Shown here: positions 1 to 10,000 of the stretch, piece by piece
How the letters are laid out: every line of letters starts with the position of its first letter
Numbering within the stretch: position 1 is the first letter of the stretch
Assembly: GCA_900450455.1 (NCBI GenBank)
Contig: UGGN01000002.1
Span: 1-64,000 of the forward strand
Reading direction: 5' to 3'
From: [Eubacterium] infirmum
GTDB lineage: Bacteria > Bacillota > Clostridia > Peptostreptococcales > Anaerovoracaceae
Length of the DNA stretch: 64,000 bases
Program-made: the position numbers and the translations under genes
The notes under the pieces: generated by a model
Database searches by the model: none
What the model was told of the DNA's origin: nothing
The model's input: the letters and a program-made list of their open reading frames with translations, nothing else

Positions 1-36
1 TTTAGGAGAAATATTATCTATGATTAAGTTATAAAC

Positions 37-112
37 AAGGCTTGTGAAAGTCGCTTAAAAACGATTTTAGAGCCTTGTTTTTATGTGGAAAGGTATAGAG
101 ATGGATAAGAAA
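37..112 (+). repeat. Leader repeat copy 1 with stem-loop
   Basis: This leader is nearly identical to 2996-3069, running from AAGGCTT through the start region of the following gene (both begin ATG-RAT-AAG-AAA). An inverted repeat AAACAAGGCT (33-42) / AGCCTTGTTT (71-80), followed by a T-rich tract, makes a stem-loop. It could be a terminator for an upstream operon or a shared regulatory leader; the sequence does not decide. Confidence 0.75.
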
Positions 113-220
113 CAAAATGAGGAAGTAATATTTGTAGATACGGAAACTTTATCTGAAGAAGAAATGCTTCAGGGTGACAGTTATGAAAGAGAGGACGATT
201 CTGATGACGAAGAATTATAG
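101..220 (+). CDS. Small acidic protein upstream of ardC
   Basis: This is a 39-residue ORF starting at the ATG inside the leader repeat, with AAAGG about 10 bases upstream. The product is strongly acidic, ending in EREDDSDDEEL, and I do not recognise a family. It overlaps the start of the ardC remnant (ATG at 204), as translationally coupled genes often do. The same leader precedes the Toprim gene at 3058, which suggests the start is genuinely used. It could instead be the 5' stub of a longer decayed gene. Confidence 0.4.
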   Translation: MDKKQNEEVIFVDTETLSEEEMLQGDSYEREDDSDDEEL

Positions 221-1232
221 AGAAGAAATAGCTGATTTTTATCCTGGCACTCGATGAAGACCCGATTGATTTATTAAGGGATGGAATTTTTCGCAAACAG
301 GAAGTCCAATGAACTCTTTCACATATAAAGAGTATAGTGGAATTAACAAGCTTTATCTTAAAATAATTGAGGTAAAAAACGGTTATGGAGATAACAGATG
401 GCTTACATTTAAACAAATCCAGGACAAGGGGTATCATCTACAAAAGGGTGCTAAAGGTGCCAAGGTTGAATATTATATTCCATATGACAATAAAGAGAAG
501 AAGTGGATAAGCTTCGATGAATATAATAAATATTCTCGTGATCCTGAGTTTGATGACGAAAGATTTAGTTTAAAGCAAAGAATATATACAGTATTTAATG
601 CAAGCTTGATTGATGGAATAGAGTAGTTTAAGCCTTCATATACAGCCAATAAAATAAATGAAGAAGAGGTAATAGAGAGAATATCCGATAGTATAGGGGT
701 TAAATTGTTTGAAAGAAGAAATTCACAAAGTGCTTTTTATGATCCTGGAGAGGATTACATATTAATTCCTGAAAAGGAGCAATTTAAGTCACAAGAGGAC
801 TATTGTAGAACAGCGCTGCATGAACTATCTCATTCAACAGGGCATAAGGATAGACTTAATAGAGAGCAAAATAACAAATTCGGGAGCAAAAAATATGCCT
901 TCGAAGAATTAATTGCCGAAATATCATCAAGTTTTATGGGAGAATATATAGAAGAACCTTTAACAGATGAGATTCTAGATAAGCATAAAGCATATATTCA
1001 GAGCTGGGCAAAGGAAATTAGAAATAATAAAAATTTCCTTTTTAAGGCAATAAAAGAGGCTGAAAAGGCAGCAGATTATATGATTGAAAATGCACAGCTA
1101 TACCAATACAAGAAGGATAATATTATCAATATTGGAAGTTGCGATAAGGAAAATAATAATACGTTTACAGAAAAATGCCAGGAACAAGAAGTAATTTCTT
1201 TTTCAAAAGACGATGAGGAATTGGAGTTTTAA
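204..1232 (+). pseudogene. ardC: ArdC-like antirestriction protein, decayed
   Basis: ArdC-type proteins carry an N-terminal ssDNA-binding domain and a C-terminal zincin metallopeptidase domain, and they protect conjugating DNA. Both halves are visible. The N-terminal part reads GWNFSQTGSPMNSFTYKEY once frames are joined. The C-terminal part carries the zinc motif HELSHSTGH (about 830-856) with a downstream glutamate in FEELIAE. The reading frame is broken three times: an extra T in the run at 236-240, a missing base near 277-280 that restores the frame, and an in-frame TAG at 624-626. The frame stays open and conserved across the TAG, so this is recent decay or sequence error. A TTG at 705 could give a 175-residue protease-only product. 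The tail SKDDEELEF resembles the end of the Toprim protein at 4650. Confidence 0.8.
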
Positions 1233-2648
1233 ATGAACACTTATTTAACGCCCTTGCTATGGAAAATCAGCTTTATAGCTGTAGCAATATTTATAGTTAC
1301 TGCAATTTTAAAGCTAATTTATCTTAAGCTTAGCGGTAAACCTATAAGTAAAATAGCTGGAAAAGATACTGGTGCAAGAAATACTATATTAGGAAGTGGT
1401 CTTAAAAAAGCACTTTCCCCGCATGGTTTTATTTTTGGTTTTCTCAAGAAAAACAAAGTATATCTTGAGAATACTAAAGAAGGACACATTGCCATTTTCG
1501 GTGGCAGCGGTATAGGAAAGACTTCAGCGCTTCTTGTTCCTACGCTTAGAGCCTGGAATGCACCTTTCTTTTCAATAGATATTTCCGGCGATATATCAAA
1601 AAATGTAAAGCTTGCTTCTGAGGAAAAGATAATTATTGAGCCGGAAAACCCGGCAAATAGCGTTACATATAATGTTTTCTATCTTATTGATAAAGCTACT
1701 GATGAAAACGATAAAAGGACAATGCTTGAGCAGCTTGTTATGCTTATAGTAGACATACCATCAAATGCAAACGATGCTAACCTTTACTTTCTTGAAACTG
1801 CAAGGAAAATTTTTTTAGCAGGACTTCTTGCTTTTTATGATATTGGACTAGATTTTACAGATATCTGTAAAACTATATTTTTTAATAATATAAACGAGCT
1901 TGTTAAGCTTATTTCTGAAACTCAAAACGAACTTGCTTTAAGCTACATAAAGCCACTTGCAGGAGAGAACGAGAAAAATATCTCCGGAGCAAAATCAGCG
2001 CTTAATAACAAGATAAAGCTTTTTTCTGATAACGCAAATATGGAAAGTATTCTTTGTAGAGATTATCCAGGTAAAGAAAGCTTCAATCCTGGGATGATCG
2101 AAGAAAAGAAAATTTTTCTTAAAGTATCAGATAAAAAGCAGGAATACTATGCTCCGTTTATCCATATTGTAACAGCACAGCTGCTTGAATATATAGGAAG
2201 CAGAAAATTTGTTCCTGGAAAAGACGAAAGGATACTTCTTGCACTTGATGAATTTACAAGCCTTGGTCATTTTGATGTGCTTGCTCCATTTAGAAAGTTT
2301 AGAAAAAATGGATGTAACTTATGTATCCTAACACAGTCACTTGTGGATATAGATCTTGTTTACAGTGAAAAAGAGAGAAAGGTGATCCTTGATAACTCAA
2401 AATATATTGTTGTTCTTGACTCGACAGATAACAGCACAAGAGAATATTTTTCAAATCTGATTGGAAAGAAAGATGTAGACAAAAAAAGTATATCAAAAGG
2501 AAAGGGCGGAACAAGTACAAGTATAAGTACGCAAAGGGATTATGTAATTCAGCCAGAAGAGTGGAAGGAACTTGGCGATGATCTTATTGTTATACATAAG
2601 GCAGGATATTTAAGACTTAGGAAAAACTACTATTATAATGAAAAATAA
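1233..2648 (+). CDS. VirD4/TraG-type conjugative coupling protein
   Basis: Type IV coupling proteins are membrane ATPases that deliver the relaxase-DNA complex to the conjugation channel. The 471-residue product has an N-terminal membrane segment (about residues 8-30), a Walker A motif GGSGIGKTSA (about 92-101) and a Walker B-like LLALDEFTS (about 335), followed by a VirD4-style ILTQS motif. It is shorter than many TraG proteins (550-800), consistent with the minimal Firmicute form. The ATG abuts the ardC stop with no gap, so the two are one transcription unit. No relaxase or other channel gene is visible here; those would lie left of the window or be lost. Confidence 0.85.
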   Translation: MNTYLTPLLWKISFIAVAIFIVTAILKLIYLKLSGKPISKIAGKDTGARNTILGSGLKKALSPHGFIFGFLKKNKVYLENTKEGHIAIFGGSGIGKTSALLVPTLRAWNAPFFSIDISGDISKNVKLASEEKIIIEPENPANSVTYNVFYLIDKATDENDKRTMLEQLVMLIVDIPSNANDANLYFLETARKIFLAGLLAFYDIGLDFTDICKTIFFNNINELVKLISETQNELALSYIKPLAGENEKNISGAKSALNNKIKLFSDNANMESILCRDYPGKESFNPGMIEEKKIFLKVSDKKQEYYAPFIHIVTAQLLEYIGSRKFVPGKDERILLALDEFTSLGHFDVLAPFRKFRKNGCNLCILTQSLVDIDLVYSEKERKVILDNSKYIVVLDSTDNSTREYFSNLIGKKDVDKKSISKGKGGTSTSISTQRDYVIQPEEWKELGDDLIVIHKAGYLRLRKNYYYNEK

Positions 2649-2662
2649 GGAAAAAGTATAAG

Positions 2663-2974
2663 ATGAGTAAAAATGGAAAAGATAAATTGATATTAGACAA
2701 AGAAATAGAAGTTGTAACAAGTGATAATAAAAAAATCATCGGTAAGCTTGAAAAAATTAAGTACAAAGGTAAAGAAATTTACACATACACCTTAGGGCTT
2801 CCTGAAGAAACGCTTGGACATGTATGGAGCAAAGAAGAACGAAAAAGGCTTTATCAAGGCGAAGAAGTCAATGTAGATGGCTTTATTAGTGATAAGACCG
2901 GAAAGCCTTTTTCAGGAGTAGCTAAATGGGATTCCAAAGGAAATAAAATAATATTAGAGGATAAAAGTGAGTAG
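2663..2974 (+). CDS. Small DUF3945-like protein
   Basis: The 103-residue soluble protein carries the sequence GEEVNVDGFISDKTGKPFSG followed by KWDSKGNKI. This resembles the DUF3945-type module (a gf.sKktGkpFsA pattern) found in conjugative-element proteins, often beside topoisomerases or primases. It begins 14 bases after the coupling protein stop, with GGAAAAAG upstream. It has no signal peptide or membrane segment. Its position between the coupling protein and the Toprim protein suggests a DNA-processing accessory role, which is inference. Confidence 0.6.
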   Translation: MSKNGKDKLILDKEIEVVTSDNKKIIGKLEKIKYKGKEIYTYTLGLPEETLGHVWSKEERKRLYQGEEVNVDGFISDKTGKPFSGVAKWDSKGNKIILEDKSE

Positions 2975-2995
2975 AATAAATAGAATGTAAAGGAT

Positions 2996-3069
2996 AAGGC
3001 TTAAAAGTCGCTTAAAAACGATTTTAGAGCCTTGTTTTTATGTGGAAAGGTAAAGAGATGAATAAGAAA
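2996..3069 (+). repeat. Leader repeat copy 2
   Basis: This is the second copy of the leader at 37-112, with the same GTCGCTTAAAAACGATTTTA core and the same TTATGTGGAAAGGTA Shine-Dalgarno stretch. AAGGCT (2996-3001) can pair with AGCCTT (3028-3033). It lies directly before the Toprim gene start. A weaker third relative (GCTGCTTAAACACTAAAATA) lies near 4751-4770, upstream of the IS30 transposase. Confidence 0.75.
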
Positions 3070-4650
3070 GATTACATTGAACCTAACTTAGTTAAAATTG
3101 CAGCAGATCAGGATGTATTTGATATATTATCAAGAGATGGCGTGCCAATGAAGCTTACCTCAGGAGTGTATAGACATAGAGAACATGACAGTATGGTTAT
3201 ATCACCGGGGAAAGGTTTTTATTGGTTTTCGCAAGGGTACGGATCTAAAAATCCTATAGATTACTATATTAAGGTTGAAGGTATGCCTTTTACTACGGCA
3301 GCATACCATGTTCTTGAGGTGATGAACTATGATTTCACAAGAAAAGATATAGTAATATCAGATAGTTTTGCTGCAAATCCAAACTATATACACGGTGAAT
3401 TTTCTCTTCCGGAAAAGGCTGAGAATAACAAGAACGTCTATGCATATCTTACAAAAACAAGAGGGCTTAACAAAGATATTGTAAAAAGTCTTTTAGACAA
3501 AGGGCTTATTTACCAGGATAAAAAATACAATAACGCTGTTTTTGTAGGTAAAGACTATGACGGTAATATTGTAAGTGCTTTTAAGAGAAGTACAAGAACA
3601 TATGGAAACTCTAACTTCAAAAGTGGTGATGAATACGGTAGCATGAAAGAATATAGATTTAGAGTTGAAAACCATACAAATACTACAGTAAATGTATTTG
3701 AGAGTGAGATTGATCTTTTATCGTACCTTAGCATGCTTCCGGAGCTTGCAAGAAATGAAAACTATATAGCACTCGGTGGCGTAAGCGATAGAGCATTAAC
3801 TGCTTTTTTGGAAAGGAACGCTGCCATAGAACATATTAATATATGTACAGATAATGATAAGTATGGATATAGATTTTGCACAAAGATAGCAGAAACGATA
3901 GGTAAGGACTATTACATTACCCGGGAAATTCCAATAAATAAGGATTTTAACGAGGATTTAACAAAAGGCTTGCAATATGAAAGAAATAGAATAGATGTTA
4001 TAGTCTTCGATGACGCTACAAAGCAAATGACAAAAAAAGAAAAGATAAAGTATATTAATGAAATATTTAGCAATAAGTACCAGGGCATGCAGGTTGAGCT
4101 TCCGTTCCCTGATATAAACGCTTTTTCTGATAAAGAAAAAAATGCAAACATCAATAGAATCACTAATCACCATTTCAAACATATGGATAAAATTGAAAGC
4201 TATAAATCATATAAAACAAAATTAAATATAGGTGTTGAAAAGGACTTGGTTAATTTGATAGAAACATCGACGTATGTTGGAAGTAAGGAAGAAGCTAAAG
4301 AAAACCAAAATTCAATTCATAAAGCAACTGAAGGGTGGCATTACTTTAACAAACCTCTTATTATTGATGATTATATTTGCATGATGATAGTTGATATAAG
4401 AGAAAATAGTAATAATGATTTATTCGTACATAAGATAAGGCTAAAGGAAATAGAGTTTAACTTGTTAAATAGAAAAGATGGCGAGTTCTCCCAAACTCTC
4501 TTTACGAGAGCTTTAACCCGGGAGCAACCGCCATCAGATATATATAATAATAAATGTGATGGGAATAAAAGTCAAGACCTTAAGAAACAAAAAAAGAATG
4601 AAGATGAAGAATTTTTCCTTTCAAAAGATGAGGAGGAATTTGAATTTTAA
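3058..4650 (+). CDS. DUF3991/Toprim domain protein of a conjugative element
   Basis: The product is 530 residues from the ATG at 3058, chosen because GGAAAGG lies just upstream; an ATG 18 bases earlier is possible. The N-terminal 120 residues (SGVYRHREHDSMVISPGKGF, then FSQGYGSKNPIDYY) match the CHC2/DUF3991 zinc-finger-like primase region without the cysteines. A Toprim-like core follows, with VFESEIDLLSYLSM (about residue 215) and ICTDNDKYGYRF (about 265). Such proteins are taken to act in DNA processing or primer synthesis after transfer. The tail FLSKDEEEFEF mirrors the ArdC tail. The gene ends in a very strong terminator. Confidence 0.75.
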   Translation: MNKKDYIEPNLVKIAADQDVFDILSRDGVPMKLTSGVYRHREHDSMVISPGKGFYWFSQGYGSKNPIDYYIKVEGMPFTTAAYHVLEVMNYDFTRKDIVISDSFAANPNYIHGEFSLPEKAENNKNVYAYLTKTRGLNKDIVKSLLDKGLIYQDKKYNNAVFVGKDYDGNIVSAFKRSTRTYGNSNFKSGDEYGSMKEYRFRVENHTNTTVNVFESEIDLLSYLSMLPELARNENYIALGGVSDRALTAFLERNAAIEHINICTDNDKYGYRFCTKIAETIGKDYYITREIPINKDFNEDLTKGLQYERNRIDVIVFDDATKQMTKKEKIKYINEIFSNKYQGMQVELPFPDINAFSDKEKNANINRITNHHFKHMDKIESYKSYKTKLNIGVEKDLVNLIETSTYVGSKEEAKENQNSIHKATEGWHYFNKPLIIDDYICMMIVDIRENSNNDLFVHKIRLKEIEFNLLNRKDGEFSQTLFTRALTREQPPSDIYNNKCDGNKSQDLKKQKKNEDEEFFLSKDEEEFEF

Positions 4651-4695
4651 AAACGGCGGCATGTGAGAGTAATCTCATATGCCGCCGTTTTTTCG
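4651..4695 (+). terminator. Rho-independent terminator after Toprim gene
   Basis: AACGGCGGCAT-GTGAG pairs with CTCAT-ATGCCGCCGTT around a six-base loop. This gives a stem of about 16 bp with G-U pairs, followed by TTTTTT. It closes the mobile-element operon. Confidence 0.92.
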
Positions 4696-4856
4696 TTTTT
4701 AAGAAGATATATAATAAAAGCGAGTTGACTTATATACTAATATGGTTAAAGCTGCTTAAACACTAAAATAGAGGCTTGAAGGAATAGCATTATGTTATAG
4801 ACAAGGGAAAACCTTTTTTGTATAACGATAACAGGGGAAAATATTGGAGATGTTAT

Positions 4857-5915
4857 ATGAGAAAATTTAAGCACCTTGACTATTCAAAGAGACAGCAAAT
4901 CGAGCGTATGCTAAAGAAAAGATATACACCTTCCGAAATATCAAGCTGTCTTGATGTTGCACTTAGTACAATTTATCTTGAGATAAAGAGAGGTACTTGT
5001 GAGCAGTTGAAATCAGATTTAACCAAAGTAATGGAATATAAAGCCGATTTTGCACAATATAAATATGAAGCTAATCTTAAGAAAAAGGGAAGAAGAGCAA
5101 AGATAGAACGAGATCAAAAATTAAATAAGTACATATACAGCCTTATAAAGGATAAAAAGTATTCTCCTAAAGCCATTATATATGAGCTTATAAACAGTGG
5201 TATTAATTTTGATGAAAGTATCAAGTCATATACCACAATATATTCTGCTATAAAAAAAGGGTTTATTCCGGGAATTAAAAGAAAAGATTTACCGAGAGGA
5301 AAGTATAAGGTAAGGCTTCCTAAGGATAAAAAATACAAAAGAAATATCCCTGGTAAAAGCATTGAAGAAAGACCTTTAGAAGTGGATGAAAGAAAGGTTT
5401 TCGGTCACTGGGAAATGGATTGCGTTTTAGGCAAAAAGGAGAATAAGAAGGCAGCACTTGTTTTCACTGAAAGAAAAACAAGATATGAAATTATTGAAAA
5501 ATTAAAGTATCACACAACAGATGAAGTAGTAAAAGCATTGAATCGTGTTGAAAAAAGATGTAAGAGCAGCTTTTATACTGTGTTTAAATCTATTACTGTT
5601 GATAATGGACACGAATTTATGGATTGCAGTGCTATGGAAAAGGCTTTATATCGCAAAGGAAAGCGCACAGAAATATATTATTGCCACCCAAATTCTCCTG
5701 GAGAAAGAGGCAGTAATGAGAATTGTAATTTGCTTGTGAGGAGATTTCTCCACAAGGGTATGGATTTCGATAAATATCTTACAACTGTAAAAGCAAAAGA
5801 AGTTCAGGAATGGATCAACACATACCCAAGGGGAATACATAAAGGAAAAACTTCAAAAGAGCTTTTTATCACTGAACTTATAAAGCTCGGAGTGGCGCAT
5901 TATTACAGATGTTGA
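4857..5915 (+). CDS. IS30 family transposase
   Basis: The 352-residue product starts at the ATG at 4857, with TTGGAGA just upstream. The N-terminus is the IS30 helix-turn-helix (LDYSKRQQIERMLKKRYTPS, then STIYLEIKRG). The DDE catalytic residues are visible as D in GHWEMDCVLG, D in TVDNGHEFMD and E in RGSNENCNLLVRRF, followed by the usual HKGMDFDKY. The gene looks full-length and intact. I could not identify matching terminal inverted repeats, so the IS boundaries are not resolved. Confidence 0.92.
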   Translation: MRKFKHLDYSKRQQIERMLKKRYTPSEISSCLDVALSTIYLEIKRGTCEQLKSDLTKVMEYKADFAQYKYEANLKKKGRRAKIERDQKLNKYIYSLIKDKKYSPKAIIYELINSGINFDESIKSYTTIYSAIKKGFIPGIKRKDLPRGKYKVRLPKDKKYKRNIPGKSIEERPLEVDERKVFGHWEMDCVLGKKENKKAALVFTERKTRYEIIEKLKYHTTDEVVKALNRVEKRCKSSFYTVFKSITVDNGHEFMDCSAMEKALYRKGKRTEIYYCHPNSPGERGSNENCNLLVRRFLHKGMDFDKYLTTVKAKEVQEWINTYPRGIHKGKTSKELFITELIKLGVAHYYRC

Positions 5916-5977
5916 AGTAAATGTAAATGAATTTATAGTATCGAACAGTCAGAAATATATCACGAAAAAATAAAAAT

Positions 5978-6016
5978 CCTTGTATGAATCAATCTATACA
6001 AAAGGATTATTTATAA
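5978..6016 (+). terminator. Probable terminator after IS30
   Basis: ATCCTTGTAT pairs with ATACAAAAGGAT across a short loop, with a two-base bulge, and is followed by an AT-rich stretch. It sits about 65 bases beyond the IS30 transposase. The rest of 5916-6206 is AT-rich, with no gene that I can support. Confidence 0.45.
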
Positions 6017-6206
6017 TGCATAGAAATTACAAATAATCAGTGTTTAATTTAGTAATATGTTCTTAATTTTATATAAACAATTTGATAAACATTTGAGCGT
6101 GCTTATATAATAACTTTATCATATACATGATAAAAAAATTATAATATTATTTGAAAAAAATTCCGATTTAGTGTTGACATTTAATTACAGTTAAATTTTG
6201 GGAAAT

Positions 6207-6518
6207 TTAAGATGTAGATTTTTGATTGGTCGAAACGGAATAGTGTCTCTCGCGGATTTCCTTTATGGCCTTGCTGTAGTTTCCTTTTTTTAGGTCATCG
6301 AGATACTTGGACAGGAATTCCTCGGTGATGTCTTTTCCGTTCTTGTCCTCAACCTTAGAACTTACCGGATTTTGTTCAACCGCCTGTAGAACCTTGGTGA
6401 GTTCTTGATTATTAGCGTTTTGGGTGCGGAAATAATCAAAGCAAACTGTAGCGATTATTACTATAATGATAAATGTTGCTATAGCGATATTCTTCTTTGT
6501 TACTAAACTATATTTCAT
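6207..6518 (-). CDS. Small membrane-anchored protein, unknown function
   Basis: The 103-residue product has a short basic N-terminus (MKYSLVTKK), one strong transmembrane helix (about residues 10-28, IAIATFIIIVIIATVCF) and a charged extracytoplasmic tail with KDITEEFLSKYLDDLKKGNY. An AGAGGTG Shine-Dalgarno sequence lies upstream on the minus strand. I recognise no family. The KDI(T)EEF-KYLDDLKKGNY portion is reminiscent of small DUF4878-like exported proteins that track ongoing growth, but this is only a resemblance. Confidence 0.6.
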   Translation of the reverse strand: MKYSLVTKKNIAIATFIIIVIIATVCFDYFRTQNANNQELTKVLQAVEQNPVSSKVEDKNGKDITEEFLSKYLDDLKKGNYSKAIKEIRERHYSVSTNQKSTS

Positions 6519-6700
6519 AACAGCACCTCTCGTTACTCAAAGAAATATCTCAATCTATATGCATTATGTTTGGAAAGCGGAGTTTCCTTTTATTATTTTC
6601 ATATTACCCCTTGTTTTCGGAAAAATCAATACTATGACTAATTAATGATAATATTCTATTGTAATTCTACAGGCAATAGTTATACATGCCATCAGGCGTA

Positions 6701-6729
6701 TTGTTTCATACAGATAAATATGATATAAT
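6701..6729 (+). promoter_or_regulatory. Promoter of the B12-regulated surface protein
   Basis: TTGTTT (6701-6706), a 17-base spacer and TATAAT (6724-6729) form a good sigma-A promoter. It lies about 25 bases upstream of the start of the cobalamin riboswitch. Confidence 0.7.
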
Positions 6730-6754
6730 ATAAACAATTTAATACGTTGGATTT

Positions 6755-6925
6755 CAGTGCGGATTGGCGCGTGCCATGATGTTAAAAGGAAATCAGGTGA
6801 AAGTCCTGAGCAATCCGGTTACTGTAATCATCTTACTAATCCCCTAATTATGTCATTGCGCACGACGTGAGAAGGCGTGGGGAGATATGGGTGAGAGCCA
6901 GGAAACCTGCTGAATTTTGGTAAGT
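6755..6925 (+). promoter_or_regulatory. Cobalamin riboswitch
   Basis: The B12-box elements appear in order: GTGCC (6771-6775), TTAAAAGGAAA, GGTGAAAGTCCTGAGC, CCGGTTACTGTAATC, and the distal GAGCCAGGAAACCTGC near 6894-6910. This is the conserved cobalamin riboswitch skeleton that binds adenosyl- or other cobalamins and lowers downstream expression. The leader then runs about 170 bases to the surface protein start. The rest of 6519-7093 holds only this leader, its promoter and the terminator hairpin. Confidence 0.93.
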
Positions 6926-7051
6926 TCTTCCGAAGAAAGATAAGCTTGCTTTCCAGATTCAATAGTTGTTACAAAGTCGCTGTAGATTATTGGCTTAATG
7001 GATTTTATCATGACATCAAAGTTTAATGATGTTATGTGTTTTATAGTTTTG

Positions 7052-7083
7052 CTGCTCTCTTTTCGGAGGGCAGTTATTATTTT
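7052..7083 (+). terminator. Riboswitch expression-platform terminator
   Basis: CTGCTCTC pairs with GGAGGGCAG around TTTTC, with two G-U pairs, and is followed by TTATTATTTT. It lies between the riboswitch and the Shine-Dalgarno AGGAGA. It most likely works as the ligand-controlled terminator of the riboswitch. Confidence 0.7.
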
Positions 7084-7093
7084 AGGAGAAACT

Positions 7094-10000
7094 ATGAGGA
7101 AAAAAGGGAAGAGAAATTTTGAGCGCTTGATTGTAGCTCTGCTTGCGCTTGTAATCTGCATGTCAAACATCAGCTTTGATGCTATGGCTAATGAGGCGAA
7201 GACTTCAGCAAAAGAAGAGACGCTTAAGAGCGAAAAAAGTGCTGTCGAGCCGGAAAAACAGGAAGCACCTAAAAGCGAGAAAAGCGCTTCTGAGTCTAAA
7301 AAACCGGAAGTGATAAAAGGCAGTTTGGGAACAAGGGATGCGTCTATATACGATGAGAATGGCAAGCTTAAGGACGGAACCTATTCCGTAACGGCGAATA
7401 CAGACAGCTCCATGTTCGGTGTGACAAGCTGCAAGCTGTTAGTCCAAAATGGACAGATGAATGCGATAATGACCCTAAGAGGAATGGGCTTTAATAAAGT
7501 TTATATGGGTATGGCTGATGAGGCAAAAGCTGCGAAGGAAAGCGATATTATAGGAAGCATCCCGGACTATAGCGAAGAGACAAAGGGAAAGAGAACTTTT
7601 TGGAATATCCCTGTAGACGGATTTGATAAGGATATTACAATATCGGCCAGATCATCAAAGAAGCGCAAGTGGTATGACCATACCATAAGGTTTGAAAAGG
7701 ATTCTCTGAAGTTAATATCAAACAAGATCGAAAGTCCGACTCTTGAGCAGAACGCTCAGAAATATCTTTATCAAAACTTCATTGATGAAAAGATATTTAC
7801 AGCTAATGCGGATGTCATAAGCGTTTCCGGAGACAGTTATACCGTACCTTTCTTTGAGAAGGACGAAGCTACGGAGATAAGCAGCATAAAGTTTAAACAG
7901 AGCGATACCCCTGATTTTAAGCTTGGATGGCATGTATCGGATTGGAGTGTTTTTTCAAACAGGAAAAAGGATCTTCACGCAGCGAGCACTAAATCGCTGA
8001 AGATAAAGGATCGTTCAGCGGGGGATGTCGATTTTGATGTTACCCTCAAGATATACAATGGAAAGGATTTCAGCATAACCAGAAGCACCATTATGGACGA
8101 TAGTGCACCTGCGCTTGCAGAAAAGACCTTTCACATAAAGCTAAAGGGAGCGCCGGCACCGGTAGATGTTGCTTTTGATGTCAAAGACATCAAAACAGGA
8201 AAGTCTGTGCCGAATCCGACTATTAAAATTGAGGCACCCGATGGTACAGAGGTAAAGAGCGTAGGAAACGGAAAGTATAATCTCAAGGTAGGTGTAAAGT
8301 ATAGACTTGAGATAAGTGCACCGGGATATGTTGACAAGGACGGAAATGAAAAGCTTTCGGAAACACTGCGTGTCACAACTGCAGGCACGATAGAAAAACA
8401 GCTGCTTGCAGAAAAGGACAGTAAACACAAGGCTAAATTCCGAATAGTTGATAAGGGCAACAAAGCTATCAAAAATGCAAAGTTTGAAATCATCCACAAG
8501 GCAACAAATAAAAAGCTGGATGCGGAGGCTGACGGCAGTTATATTCTTAAGGATGACCAGGAATATGAATACACGGCAAGCGCAGACGGATATATATCAG
8601 ATAAAAACACAATAAAAATTACAGAGGACAAGGACATTGATGTAGTTCTGAGGGAGAATATAAAGATCTATAAGGCCAATTTCTGGTTTTATTCTCTGAC
8701 AACATACGAAAAATATAGCGGTGAATATGAACTTTCAGTGTACAGTAAAGACGGTGAGCGCAAGGAATATGTGCAGCCCGATTCAGAAGGGAAATATCCT
8801 CTCAAAAGGGATGTAAAATATTATTACGAAGCGAAAGTGCCAAACCACTATTTGACGGAGTACAATGAGATACCTGTTTCCTTTAACGGTGAAGATGAGA
8901 ACGTAGAGGTTCGTTTGGTAATAGATCAAACAGGAGATTATAAGCTGAGTCAGCAAATCGACAAGGCTAAGGACTATTTAAAAACAGTGGTCGTAGGTAC
9001 AAACCCGGGAGAATATCCACAAGGAGCAAAGGAAAAATTAGAAAAGGCAATAGCAGATGCGGAAACACTTCTGGCAAAGCAGGACGCAAGTCAAAAGGAT
9101 AAAGAAGATGGTGGTAAAAAGCTGGCAGAGGCGGTAGATGCATGCAAGAATGTGCAGAACTATGCAGAAATTGATGTTAAGGTAGTACTTCACATCAATA
9201 CGAAAAATAAGTTTAATTCGCCTGCACAAGTCATGACGCTCAAGGTAAGAGGAGACGAATGCCTCAAATACGGCTACCACAAATCGGCAATAGATGCCAA
9301 GAGAAATGTGACAGTGCTTGATATAGCATGTGCAGTTCATAGTAAACTATATGGAGAAGATTTCAAGAAAAATCCCGAGAATTATTTTGCATATGACTTC
9401 GTAATCAGCAAGATGTTCGCTGAGTTTAAAGATATGTATTTCTTTGCCGCAGTAGATAGCAAGAGTATAGAAAAAATTGAGAGAACTGTAGTGGGCTCGG
9501 GTTCAACGGTAACTTTGTCATCATATCCATCAAAAGAAAAAAATACACAGTTCCTTCATTTTAAAGAAAAAAATTTAAGTGCTTATGAGGGAGAAGAAGT
9601 GTCGCTCCATCTTTTGGGAGGAGAAGCATTGATATCCTTCAATGGATATGATAACCCTCAGCAGGGGTATAGGATTTGTTTTGAAAATGTCAATACAAAC
9701 AAAAGTTTTGAAACAAGTACAGCTACGGACAAAAACGGAGAAATCAAAGTCAAATTTCCGTCAGCCGGAACCTATAGAGTTAAAAGCGTTAAGAATGAGA
9801 AACAAAATAGCTTGCTTATGCCACAAATTGAGATAAAGGTTAAGGAAGATAAACCAACGCTTACTATCAGTGCGTCAAAGGACGGAATAAATGTTGATAA
9901 CGATGTTGTATTAGATAGGGATCATGACGATTCAATTACTTATATTCTTGATAAGTCAAAGGGAGTTGCATTAAGTGTGATTGACGGCAATTTTGCGAAC

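Noticed and set aside
624-626. Amber codon in ardC read as pyrrolysine
   Set aside because: No pyrrolysine machinery is seen, the position is not a known Pyl site, and nearby frameshifts point to decay.
5916-6060. IS30 terminal inverted repeats
   Set aside because: I found no convincing match between the left and right flanks of the transposase.
6853-7365. Long minus-strand frame across the riboswitch and surface-protein start
   Set aside because: It overlaps the cobalamin riboswitch and the signal peptide, and the product has no recognisable domain.
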